The notes under the pieces: model-generated
What the model saw: only the letters and a program-made list of their open reading frames with translations
Told to the model about the DNA's origin: nothing
The model's database searches: none
Made by a program: the position numbers and the translations under genes
Part shown: piece by piece, positions 8,318 through 15,784 of the stretch
How positions within the stretch are numbered: the first letter of the stretch is position 1
How the letters are laid out: every line of letters starts with the position of its first letter
Source: Streptomyces sp. SID8374
Lineage (GTDB): Bacteria; Actinomycetota; Actinomycetes; Streptomycetales; Streptomycetaceae
DNA: 64,000 bases
Direction: 5' to 3'
Assembly (NCBI RefSeq): GCF_009865135.1
Contig: NZ_WWGH01000001.1
Span: 4,216,001 to 4,280,000, forward strand

Positions 8318-8914
8318 TCACGTCGAGGTCTGCCCGTCGACCGCCTCGCGCAGGATGTCCGCGTGCCCGGCGTGCTGGGTGGTCTCGGCGATGACGTGGA
8401 TCAGCACGCGGCGGGCGCTGCGTACGGCCCCGGGCTCGTTCCAGGGGACGTCGGGCAGCGGGTGCGTGACCGACAGGTCGGGGAGGTCGGCGACGGCCTT
8501 CTCCGTGCGGGCGGCGACCTCCTCGTACCGGGCGAGAATGCCGGCCAGGGTCTCCCCGGGCAGCACCTGGAAGTCGTTCCGGCGGTCGATGGCCCACTGC
8601 GGGTACGCGCTCGCGGTCCCGGCCGCGAAGTCCTCCCAGGTCACGCCCTCGGGCAGGTCGAAGGCCATCGCGGAGGGGCCCTCGACGACGAAGCGCAGCC
8701 AGCTCTCCTCGGTGGAGGCGACGTGCTTGACCAGCCCGCCGAGGCAGAGCGCGCTCACGGTCGGCCGCTCGGCGATCTGCTCGTCGCCGAGCCCCCGCAC
8801 CGTACGGATCAGGGCGGCACGGGCCTCGGCCAGCTCGGCGAGGAGGTCGGCGCGCTCGCCGTCGAGGGCGGGGGAGGGGGCGGAGGAGGTGGACGGGGAG
8901 GAGGTCATGGTCAT
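8318..8914 (-). CDS. DinB-family (DUF664) protein
   Basis: A 198-residue four-helix DinB protein. Actinobacterial members are often mycothiol-dependent transferases or isomerases. The metal-binding His pattern is visible: His in KHVASTEESW and the pair in HVIAETTQHAGHAD. Residues 40-50 (RGLGDEQI) and the WAIDRRNDF block also fit. ATG 8914 is chosen, with ATG 8908 as an alternative. It is divergent from the WYL regulator across a palindrome at 8968-8988, a common arrangement for DinB genes and their regulators. Confidence 0.82.
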   Translation of the reverse strand: MTMTSSPSTSSAPSPALDGERADLLAELAEARAALIRTVRGLGDEQIAERPTVSALCLGGLVKHVASTEESWLRFVVEGPSAMAFDLPEGVTWEDFAAGTASAYPQWAIDRRNDFQVLPGETLAGILARYEEVAARTEKAVADLPDLSVTHPLPDVPWNEPGAVRSARRVLIHVIAETTQHAGHADILREAVDGQTST

Positions 8915-8967
8915 CGGGCCTTTCGGTTCGTACGCGTTCTCGGGCACGGATCCACCATCCCAAGAGA

Positions 8968-8988
8968 AGCGGACAGGTTGTGTCCGCT
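8968..8988. promoter_or_regulatory. Perfect 8-bp inverted repeat, probable operator
   Basis: AGCGGACA (8968-8975) and TGTCCGCT (8981-8988) form a perfect inverted repeat with a 5-base spacer GGTTG. It sits between the divergent DinB and WYL genes, 22 bases before the WYL start. The position suggests autoregulation by the WYL protein (inference). Confidence 0.65.
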
Positions 8989-9009
8989 ACTCCGTGCACC
9001 ATGGATGCC

Positions 9010-10023
9010 ATGCCGAAAACTTCAGCGCGGCTGCTGTCGCTGCTCTCCCTGCTCCAGGCGCGCCGGGACTGGCCGGGGGCGCTGCTGGCCGAACGGCTGG
9101 ACGTCAGCCCGCGTACCGTACGCCGCGATGTGGACCGGCTGCGGGAGCTCGGCTATCCGGTGGTGGCCATGAAGGGCCCGGACGGCGGTTACCGCCTCGA
9201 CGCGGGTACGGAGCTGCCCCCGCTCCTCTTCGACGACGAGCAGGCCGTGGCCCTGGCGGTGGCCCTCCGGATCGCCACCACCACGGGCGCGGGCATCGAG
9301 GAGGCGGCGGCCCGCGCGCTGCACACGGTCCGCCAGGTCCTGCCCGCCCGGCTGCGCCACCGCGTCGACACGCTCCAGGTCACGGCCGTGGACCGCCCGG
9401 CGACCCGCCCGGAACCCCAGGTGGACGGCGGCGTGCTGATGGCGCTCGGGGCGGCCGTCCACGCGCGCGAGGTGCTGCGCTTCGACTACAGCCCGATGTC
9501 GGAGCAGGGCGCGGTACCGGAACAGCCGCCCCCGCCCCGCCGGGTGGAGCCGCACCACCTCGTCACCTGGGGCCGGCGCTGGTACCTCGTGGCCTGGGAC
9601 CTCGAACGGGCCGACTGGCGGACCTTTCGCGCCGACCGGATCGCCCCGCGCACCCCCACCGGCCCCCGCTTCACCCCGCGTGAGCTGCCCGGCGGCAGTG
9701 TGGCGGCCTTCGTCACAGCCCGGTTCCGGGGCGCCACCGCGGCCACCGAGGACGGCGTCGGCGGCTGGCCCTGCCGAGGAGAGGTGATCCTCGGCCTCCC
9801 CGCCGCCGACGTCCTGCGCCACACCCGCGAAGGGATCGTCGAGGAACTCGGCCCGGACCGCTGCCGCCTCGTCCTCGGTTCCTGGTCGTGGCTCGGGCTG
9901 GCCGCCGCGATCGGCAGGTTCGGCGCGGACATCGAGGTGATCGGCCCACCCGAACTTGCGGCAGCGTTCGGGCACTTGGCCACCCGCTACGCGGCAGCGG
10001 CGACGCCACCCCGTCACCCGTGA
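9010..10023 (+). CDS. HTH-WYL transcriptional regulator
   Basis: About 337 residues. An N-terminal HTH_11 domain (LLAERLDVSPRTVRRDVDRL, about residues 24-43) is followed by a WYL domain (about 145-225) with the signature GRRWYLVAWDLERADWRTF and a WCX-like C-terminal region. WYL domains sense ligands, often nucleotides or nucleic acid. ATG 9010 is chosen; ATG 9001 is equally possible and neither has a strong Shine-Dalgarno. It diverges from the DinB gene over a clean palindrome that it may bind. Confidence 0.85.
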   Translation: MPKTSARLLSLLSLLQARRDWPGALLAERLDVSPRTVRRDVDRLRELGYPVVAMKGPDGGYRLDAGTELPPLLFDDEQAVALAVALRIATTTGAGIEEAAARALHTVRQVLPARLRHRVDTLQVTAVDRPATRPEPQVDGGVLMALGAAVHAREVLRFDYSPMSEQGAVPEQPPPPRRVEPHHLVTWGRRWYLVAWDLERADWRTFRADRIAPRTPTGPRFTPRELPGGSVAAFVTARFRGATAATEDGVGGWPCRGEVILGLPAADVLRHTREGIVEELGPDRCRLVLGSWSWLGLAAAIGRFGADIEVIGPPELAAAFGHLATRYAAAATPPRHP

Positions 10024-10027
10024 CGTG

Positions 10028-10951
10028 TCAGCCGGCCAGCTCCCCGAGGAACGCCCAGGTGCGGCGCCGATCGGCGTCCCCGGCCACCTCCGTCCCCGCG
10101 AAGACCACCTCGGTGGCCCCGGCGTCCCGGTAGCGCCGCACCTCCGCGGCGACCGTCTTCTCGTCGCCGATCACCGCCACATCGACGGCCCGCCTGCCGC
10201 CGGAGAGTTCGATGGCGCGGGTGTAGGACGGGATCTTCTCGTAGAACGCCAGCTGCTCGGCGACCCGCTCCCGTACGGCGTCGACGTCGTCGGTCACGAC
10301 ACCGTTCACCAGCGCGACGATCCGGGGCGCGGGCCGCCCGGCCGCCTCGGCCGCCGCGTTGACGGCCGGGACGATGTGCTCGGCCAGGGCGCGGGGCCCG
10401 GCCAGATAGGGCAGGATTCCGTCCGCCAGCTCCCCGCTGACCCGCAGGGCCTGGGGCCCCATGGCGGCGACGAGCAGGGGCACCCCGCCCTCGGCACCAG
10501 GGACGCGCGCGGGGATCGGGGTGGTCGCGGTGAGCAGCTCGCCGTGGAAGTCGGCGGCGCCGGTCTCGGTCAACTGCCGTAGAGCGGTGAGGAATTCCCG
10601 CAGCCGGGCGATGGGCCGCTCGAAGGGGATCCCGAACCCGCCCTCGACCAGGTGTCTGGCGCCGAGGGCCAGACCGAGGTGGTAGCGGCCGTGGGTGGCG
10701 GCCTGGGCGGTCTGGGCCTGGCTGGACACCAGGAGGGGGTGCCGGCCGAAGATGGGGACGGCGGACGTCCCCACCTGGAGGCCGGGCACCTCCCGCCCGA
10801 CGATGCCCGCGAGCGCGGGCGAGTCCACGCCGAAACGCTGCCCGAACCACGCGGACCGCAGCCCGGCGGCCGCCGCCTCGCGGGCGAGCTCCACGGTGGA
10901 GTCGATCTCGTTGTCGGCGTCACGCGCGTTGAGTGCTACTCCGATAGCCAT
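10028..10951 (-). CDS. LLM-class F420-dependent oxidoreductase
   Basis: A 307-residue luciferase-like TIM-barrel protein. It has the LLM pattern: an N-terminal beta strand (MAIGVALN), A-R-E-A-A-A-A-G-L-R-S-A-W-F-G, then T-A-Q-A-A-T-H-G-R-Y-H-L-G-L-A-L-G-A and a late block LLVAAMGPQALR. The actinobacterial members bind coenzyme F420. ATG 10951 is used; a frame extending to 10984 adds only Pro-rich residues. It converges on the WYL gene with a 4-base gap. The substrate is unknown. Confidence 0.85.
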   Translation of the reverse strand: MAIGVALNARDADNEIDSTVELAREAAAAGLRSAWFGQRFGVDSPALAGIVGREVPGLQVGTSAVPIFGRHPLLVSSQAQTAQAATHGRYHLGLALGARHLVEGGFGIPFERPIARLREFLTALRQLTETGAADFHGELLTATTPIPARVPGAEGGVPLLVAAMGPQALRVSGELADGILPYLAGPRALAEHIVPAVNAAAEAAGRPAPRIVALVNGVVTDDVDAVRERVAEQLAFYEKIPSYTRAIELSGGRRAVDVAVIGDEKTVAAEVRRYRDAGATEVVFAGTEVAGDADRRRTWAFLGELAG

Positions 10952-11103
10952 ACGGATACCAACGGGCGTCGGCGGGCCCGGCATTCCGTACGGGTGTGAA
11001 GGCCGCTTGTCATTCGTATGAACGGCGACGCGGCTCTCGTACGAACACCAAGTGGCCTACTCCTGGCGGGACTTGTCCAACTCGACCCCCGGAGGGCGGC
11101 GGC

Positions 11104-12003
11104 TCACCCCCGCCGCCCCAGCAGCTCGGCAACCCGGTGGAACCCTTCCTCCCCATGACCGAGCCCGATGGCCTGCCGGGCGAGGCCCTCGGCGGCGCGC
11201 ATGACGCCCGCGTCGATGCCGTGGGTCTCGGAGGCATGGATGACGTGGGCCATGGTGGACGCCGCCGAGGTGAGCGGGTTGCCCTCGCCGGAGAACGTCC
11301 CCCGGTCCACCTCCTCCGCGGCCTCCGTGAAGATCGCCGGAAGGATGGCGCCGATCCCGGCGGCGAAGGGCGCCAGCTCCCGGGCCGTGATCCCTTCGGC
11401 CCGGGCCACCGCCAAGGCGTGGTTGAAGCCGGACATCGCGGTCCAGAAGATGTCCAGCAGCGCGATGTCGTAGGCCGCCGCCCGGCAGATCTTCTCGCCG
11501 AGGTGGGTGTGGGTGCCGCCCAACGCGTCGAGTACGGGCCGGTGTTCGCGGTAGAGGTCCTCGGGTCCGCTGTAGATGAGGACGGCGTCCGGGGTCCCGA
11601 TGGTCACGGTCGGCGTCATGATCGCCCCGTCCAGGTACCGGACGCCGTGCCCGGCTGCCCACGCCGCCGCGTCCCGGGCCCGGTGCGGGGTGTCGGCCGT
11701 CAGGTTGACCACCGTGCGCCCCCTGAGCGCACCGGCGACCGCGTCGGGCCGCAGGATCGCGTCCACGGCGTCGTAGTTCACGACGCACACGACGGTCAGC
11801 GCACTGGCGGCAACGGCCTCCTCGGCCGAAGGGGCGCTGACCGCCCCGCGTACGACCAGCTCCCGGTCCCGCCCCGGCGTCCGGTTCCATACGGTGGTAC
11901 GCAGCCCGGCATCGAGGAACGCGCCCGCCAGGGCCCGCCCCATCGGCCCCAGCCCGATGACGGTGACGGCAGACCGGTCATGCTGCTCACGCGACAGAGA
12001 CAT
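11104..12003 (-). CDS. NAD(P)-dependent beta-hydroxyacid dehydrogenase / imine reductase-like
   Basis: A 299-residue protein with an N-terminal Rossmann fold (VTVIGLGPMGRALAGAFL) and an NADPH-type W-N-R-T-P-G-R loop. The mid-protein block D-G-A-I-M-T-P and the helical C-terminal dimerisation domain match imine reductases more than classical 6-phosphogluconate-type enzymes. It diverges from the HxlR gene over a 46-base gap, so that regulator probably controls it. The real substrate (imine or hydroxyacid) cannot be told from sequence. Confidence 0.8.
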   Translation of the reverse strand: MSLSREQHDRSAVTVIGLGPMGRALAGAFLDAGLRTTVWNRTPGRDRELVVRGAVSAPSAEEAVAASALTVVCVVNYDAVDAILRPDAVAGALRGRTVVNLTADTPHRARDAAAWAAGHGVRYLDGAIMTPTVTIGTPDAVLIYSGPEDLYREHRPVLDALGGTHTHLGEKICRAAAYDIALLDIFWTAMSGFNHALAVARAEGITARELAPFAAGIGAILPAIFTEAAEEVDRGTFSGEGNPLTSAASTMAHVIHASETHGIDAGVMRAAEGLARQAIGLGHGEEGFHRVAELLGRRG

Positions 12004-12049
12004 AGCTCAACTCCTGCAAGTAATAGGTGTTTTCTCGACGAATGGGGAG

Positions 12050-12403
12050 ATGATGACGCGCAGCCGTGCCCAGGACGTGAACGTCTGCGGGGTCACCGCC
12101 GCGATCGCCGTGATCGACGGAAAGTGGAAGACGGGCCTGATCTGGCTGCTGTCGTCCGGCCCGCGCCGCCCGGGCGAGCTGCGTCGTCAGCTGCCGGGCC
12201 TCAGCGAGAAGGTGCTGACTCAGGCGCTCCGCGAGATGGCGGCCGACGGGCTGGTGCACCGGGAGGTGCACGACGTACTGCCGCTGAAGACGACGTACTC
12301 ACTGACCGAGGAAGGCCGGGAACTCTCCGAACTCCTCGACGCCCTCTCCGACTGGGGCCACCGCCGCCTGGAGAGGCTCACCGAGACCCGGCCGGCCTCC
12401 TGA
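12050..12403 (+). CDS. HxlR-family transcriptional regulator
   Basis: A 117-residue single-domain winged-helix regulator with the HxlR hallmarks: a Cys near the N-terminus (NVCGVTAAIAVIDGKWK), LRRQLPGLSEKVLTQALREM as recognition helix and the wing HDVLPLKTTYSLTEEG. The start is ATG 12050 or 12053; GGGGAG lies immediately upstream, which favours 12053 slightly. The 46-base AT-rich gap to the divergent reductase gene (it contains AAGTAATAGG) probably holds the operator. Some HxlR members sense electrophiles through the Cys. Confidence 0.88.
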   Translation: MMTRSRAQDVNVCGVTAAIAVIDGKWKTGLIWLLSSGPRRPGELRRQLPGLSEKVLTQALREMAADGLVHREVHDVLPLKTTYSLTEEGRELSELLDALSDWGHRRLERLTETRPAS

Positions 12404-12481
12404 CGCATCACGCCCCCACTCCCTGTCCTGGCCTCTCCCGGCAGTTCCTCCGCCCGCTCCACCAGGATCGGCCCCTCGACG

Positions 12482-12525
12482 CCCGTTGCCCAGTACCCAC
12501 AAAAAGGTGGGTACTGGGCAACGGG
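12482..12525. terminator. 19-bp perfect hairpin between convergent genes
   Basis: Arms at 12482-12500 and 12507-12525 pair over 19 bases without mismatch around the loop AAAAAG. It lies between the HxlR gene and the converging hydrolase gene, so it probably stops transcription in both directions. There is no T-tract, as is usual in Streptomyces. Confidence 0.85.
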
Positions 12526-12542
12526 GTGGGGTGGAGGCCGGG

Positions 12543-13397
12543 TCAGTGTGCCGCGAGGCCGGCGAGCAGCTCGGCGGCGGGCTTGGGGTGGACGAGCCAG
12601 CGCAGGTGGCTGCCTTCGAGGGTGCGGACGTCGAAGGGGTTGTCGGGGGTGAGCGCGTCCGCCTCGCGGATCATGCGGTCCTGGACGGCGGGCGGAACGC
12701 TGGCATCGTCGGCCAGGCGGACATAGGTCCTGGGTATCCGGCCCCAGGTCGCGGCCTGTGCCCGGTCGGCCGACGTACCGGCGTCGAGGTTCTCGTCGGG
12801 CTGGAAGGTGTTCAGGAAGGTACGGAACTCGTCATCGGTGAGGTCGGCGGCGAACGCCTCCTTGAACGTGGCGAGCGCCGCCGGGTCGGCGGTACGGAAG
12901 TTGGTGCGGAGCAGGCCGAGTTCGGCCGGGTTCCCGACGAGCGTGGCGGCGAAGGCGGCCGGATCGACGTCCGTCATCTCCGGCTCGGCGTAGTAGCCGG
13001 CCACATCGAGGTCGACGGGGCACCAGGCGGAGACGTAGACGATCCGGTCGATCAGCTCGGGCCGGGCGTTGGCGACGGCGGTGACCGTGGCGCCACCCCT
13101 GCTGTGGGCGACGAGGATGGTGGGCCCGTTCCGCTTGGCCCGTTCGAGGGCCTCGATCACGCGGGCGGCGTTGGCGGCGAGCGTCACGCCTCTGATACGC
13201 CCCGGTTCCGCGGCGAGGGCGCCGAGATCCTGGGGCGCCTGGTAGGCCGCGGGGAAGGTCGCCTCGAACCCGTGCCCCGGCAGGTCGACCGCGGCCGATC
13301 GGTGGCCGAGCAGAGCGAGTTCGGCTTGCAGCGGTGCGAACGAGAACGAGTTCGCGAAGGCTCCATGGACAAGAACGAAGGTCGGCAGATTCTGCAT
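12543..13397 (-). CDS. Alpha/beta-hydrolase
   Basis: A 284-residue alpha/beta-fold hydrolase of the EstA/HNL-like group. The oxyanion region is LVHGAFANSFSF, the nucleophile elbow is A-H-S-R-G-G (the Ser), and a late catalytic His is in EGSHLRWLVHP. There is no signal peptide. It starts with ATG 13397. A PP2C gene remnant lies just upstream on the same strand. The substrate is unknown. Confidence 0.85.
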   Translation of the reverse strand: MQNLPTFVLVHGAFANSFSFAPLQAELALLGHRSAAVDLPGHGFEATFPAAYQAPQDLGALAAEPGRIRGVTLAANAARVIEALERAKRNGPTILVAHSRGGATVTAVANARPELIDRIVYVSAWCPVDLDVAGYYAEPEMTDVDPAAFAATLVGNPAELGLLRTNFRTADPAALATFKEAFAADLTDDEFRTFLNTFQPDENLDAGTSADRAQAATWGRIPRTYVRLADDASVPPAVQDRMIREADALTPDNPFDVRTLEGSHLRWLVHPKPAAELLAGLAAH

Positions 13398-13433
13398 GCC
13401 TCAGCCTCCAACAGAATGATCTTCGGAACAAGG

Positions 13434-13664
13434 TCAGGGGTTCGGCCGGATCTCCGGGACGTCGGCGACCACGCGGCTGACGCTGTCGGGGCCGCCGGAG
13501 CCGTTGGCCAGGGCGACGAGTTCGCGGACGGCCTGATCGGGATCGCTGATCTCGCTGAGCACCCGGCGGATGTCATCGGTGGCCACGACGGTCGACAGAC
13601 CGTCGGAGCAGAACAGGTAGCGGTCCCCCTGCCGGGCGTCGTGCAGGCGCAGTGTTTCCACCAT
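13434..13664 (-). pseudogene. PP2C phosphatase C-terminal remnant
   Basis: The last roughly 75 codons match the end of Streptomyces PP2C Ser/Thr phosphatases: GDRYLFCSDGLSTVV (with the metal-binding Asp), then a helix pair, then G-G-P-D-S-V-S-R-V-V-A-D-V. Upstream of about 13664 the frame continues but loses all similarity, and the N-terminal metal-binding motifs are missing. An ATG at 13664 could still start a 76-residue fragment. It looks like a gene end left after a deletion; 13665-13836 shows no recognisable coding sequence. Confidence 0.7.
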
Positions 13665-13836
13665 GCAAGCGTGTGCCCACCGAACTGCTGCCCGCGCACT
13701 GTATGCGAGGGCTGACAGGCCGGGCAGGGAGCGTGTGTGCCGGGCGACGGAGCCGATGCGCACGTGCCGGGAAGGGACATGCGGTGTCCGTTCCCGAAAG
13801 TTCTGGGTCGAGGAGGTGTCTCTGACCTGGGTTTTG

Positions 13837-13995
13837 TCAGTTCTGCTGGGATAGGCCCGTGGCGCGCTCGGCCCGCAGGTTCGCGATCTCGCGCCTGATC
13901 GCGCCGATGACGTAGGCGCTGACGGTCTCCACGGCGCGCATGACGGTGTCGACATCGGCGTGGTCGTCGAAGGCGGCCAGCGTGGCTTCGGTCAT
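13837..13995 (-). pseudogene. TetR-family regulator C-terminal remnant
   Basis: About 52 codons from ATG 13995 resemble the end of the ligand-binding domain of TetR regulators (ETVSAYVIGAIRREI, then LRAERATGL). The DNA-binding N-terminal half is absent, and the sequence between here and 14040 gives no HTH in any frame. A palindrome of the type TetR proteins bind survives at 14041-14060. This supports decay of a once complete regulator gene. The identification rests on pattern only. Confidence 0.5.
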
Positions 13996-14040
13996 GGCGA
14001 GGCCGTTCGCGTGCTTGCGCCCACGTGGCGCGCGACACTT

Positions 14041-14060
14041 TTGCAAGCATGCGCTTGCAA
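14041..14060. promoter_or_regulatory. Palindrome TTGCAAGC-N4-GCTTGCAA
   Basis: A perfect 8-base inverted repeat with a 4-base spacer (ATGC), 30 bases upstream of the XRE gene start at 14091 and in an AT-richer island. It could be the operator of the decayed TetR regulator on its left or of the XRE protein on its right. Confidence 0.6.
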
Positions 14061-14090
14061 TAGTTAGCACCGGCGTTGCAGTATCGAACC

Positions 14091-14561
14091 ATGGCATCAC
14101 TCAACGTCGGCAATCTCGGTGAGTACCTCCGGGAGCAGCGCAACGCCGCGCAGCTCTCGTTGCGGCAGCTCGCCGAGGCCGCCGGGGTGTCGAACCCGTA
14201 TCTCAGCCAGATCGAGCGCGGCCTGCGCAAGCCCAGTGCGGATGTGTTGCAGCAGGTGGCCAAGGCGCTGCGGATCTCGGCCGAGACCCTCTACGTACGG
14301 GCGGGGATCCTCGACGAGCGGGAGCGGGAGGAGCTTGAGACGCGGGCGGTGATTCTGGCCGATCCGTCGATCAACGAGCGGCAGAAGAACGTCCTGCTGC
14401 AAATCTACGACTCCTTCCGCCGCGAGAACGGGTTCGTGCCCGAGGCGGACGGGACGCCCGAGGCGGACGAGACGGATGGGGCGCCTGAAGCGGATGGGAC
14501 GCCCGAAGCGGGCCCGGCGCTCAAGGCGGATGCCACGGAAGACGACAACCCTCACAGCTAG
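14091..14561 (+). CDS. XRE-family HTH regulator with acidic tail
   Basis: A 156-residue protein. The HTH_3 domain is at about residues 8-62 (LSLRQLAEAAGVSNPYLSQI, E-R-G-L-R-K-P-S) and is followed by a helical segment. The last 45 residues are an acidic Glu-Ala-Asp-Gly-Thr repeat (PEADGTPEADETDGAPEADG). Position and partner genes match the XRE gene that precedes hbhA in mycobacteria (Rv0474, from memory). ATG 14091 is used because GTATCGAACC upstream offers no better start. Confidence 0.85.
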   Translation: MASLNVGNLGEYLREQRNAAQLSLRQLAEAAGVSNPYLSQIERGLRKPSADVLQQVAKALRISAETLYVRAGILDEREREELETRAVILADPSINERQKNVLLQIYDSFRRENGFVPEADGTPEADETDGAPEADGTPEAGPALKADATEDDNPHS

Positions 14562-14604
14562 CCACAGCACCAGCTGCTTCTGATGATCCGGGAGGACCAC
14601 AGTC

Positions 14605-15312
14605 ATGGCCATCACCGATGACCTGCGCAAGACCCTCACCGACCGCACGCCCCTCTACTTCGCCGCCGGTACGGCCGACCTGGCCGTGCAGCAGGCGCTC
14701 AAGGTTCCGGCGCTGATCGAGCAGCTGCGGGCCGAGGCGCCCGAGCGGTTCGAGGCCGTACGCAACACCGACCCCAAGGCCGTGCAGGAGAAGGTGACCA
14801 CGCAGGCCAAGGAGGCCCAGGCCACCGTGCAGGCCAAGGTCACCGAGGTGTTCGGGGCACTCGACGCCGCCGACCTGAAGAAGCTCGGCGAGAGCGCTCA
14901 GGACCTGGCGCTGCGCGGCGTGGGCATCGCCGCCGAGTACGCGGTGCGGGCCCGGGAGACGTACGAGAGGGTCGCCGAGCACGGTGAGCAGGCCGTGCGG
15001 ACCTGGCGCGGTGAGACGGCCGACGAGATCGTCGAGATCGCCGCCGTCGTGGAGGCCGAGCCGAAGGCCGCGCCGGCCCCGAAGCCCGCCGTCAAGAGCG
15101 AGCCGAAGGCCGCCGCGACCAAGAGCGCGCCCAAGCCCGCCGCCGCGAAGCCCACGGCCGTGAAGCCCGCGCCCGCCGCGAAGCCCGTCGCCCCGGTCGA
15201 GGCCACCCCGGCCGATGTCGCGCCCGCCGAGGCCAAGGCCGCGCCCGCCAAGAAGGCTCCCGCCCCGCGCAAGCCCGCGGCCAAGAAGACCACCCCGCCC
15301 GCCGGGAAGTGA
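14605..15312 (+). CDS. HbhA-like helical protein with Lys/Ala/Pro tail
   Basis: A 235-residue protein built like the mycobacterial heparin-binding haemagglutinin. An N-terminal helical coiled-coil region (about residues 1-150, D-L-A-V-Q-Q-A-L-K-V-P, YAVRARETYERVAEHGEQAV) is followed by an 85-residue Lys-Ala-Pro-rich basic tail (KKAPAPRKPAAKK). No signal peptide is seen, as in HbhA. Order XRE - HbhA-like - DUF2516 matches Rv0474-Rv0475-Rv0476 in M. tuberculosis (from memory). In a soil organism the role is not adhesion to host; it may bind lipid bodies or nucleic acid (inference). Confidence 0.8.
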   Translation: MAITDDLRKTLTDRTPLYFAAGTADLAVQQALKVPALIEQLRAEAPERFEAVRNTDPKAVQEKVTTQAKEAQATVQAKVTEVFGALDAADLKKLGESAQDLALRGVGIAAEYAVRARETYERVAEHGEQAVRTWRGETADEIVEIAAVVEAEPKAAPAPKPAVKSEPKAAATKSAPKPAAAKPTAVKPAPAAKPVAPVEATPADVAPAEAKAAPAKKAPAPRKPAAKKTTPPAGK

Positions 15313-15442
15313 CCCCGGCGGCTCCGTCCCGTACGTACGAAGAGTGACCGGGGCGCGAGGCGGGCACCTTTAACGGTGCGCGGTTCGTTGTCCCGGTACC
15401 TTGGCCGCAGGGCGCTCATCCACTCACTAGGCGGTTCACACC

Positions 15443-15784
15443 ATGTTGCTCTCCGCATTCGGCTCACTCCTCCAGCTGCTCTACCTGGGCATGCTGGTGC
15501 TGGCCGTGGTCGCCTTCGTCTTCGCGGCGACCGCCCGGGAGGACGCCTACCGTGCCGCCGACAAGAAGAAGAAGTCCTTCTGGCTGATCATTCTCGGCGT
15601 CGCCGTCGCCGTGAACCTGCTCATCCCCTTCCTCTTCCTCCAGCTCGCGGGTGTGGTCGCGTCGATCGTGTTCATGGTCGACGTACGGCCCGCGCTCAAG
15701 GAGGTCTCGGGTGGCAGCGGCGGTGGCCGCCGGGGCGGTTCCAGCAGCGACGGGCCCTACGGGCCGTACAACGGCGGCCGCTGA
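15443..15784 (+). CDS. DUF2516-family membrane protein
   Basis: A 113-residue small membrane protein with two hydrophobic segments (about residues 8-29 and 45-78, the latter likely two helices), a KKKK basic turn at 41-44, and a Gly/Ser-rich C-terminal tail. It matches DUF2516, whose genes sit next to hbhA-like genes in actinobacteria. ATG 15443. Its last 28 bases overlap the end of the converging REC-PP2C gene. Function unknown. Confidence 0.83.
   Translation: MLLSAFGSLLQLLYLGMLVLAVVAFVFAATAREDAYRAADKKKKSFWLIILGVAVAVNLLIPFLFLQLAGVVASIVFMVDVRPALKEVSGGSGGGRRGGSSSDGPYGPYNGGR

Noticed and set aside
7146..9011. Single 621-residue minus-strand gene joining the winged-helix and DinB regions
   Set aside because: The N-terminal part is a shadow of the DinB gene, which is in another frame with its own conserved motifs.
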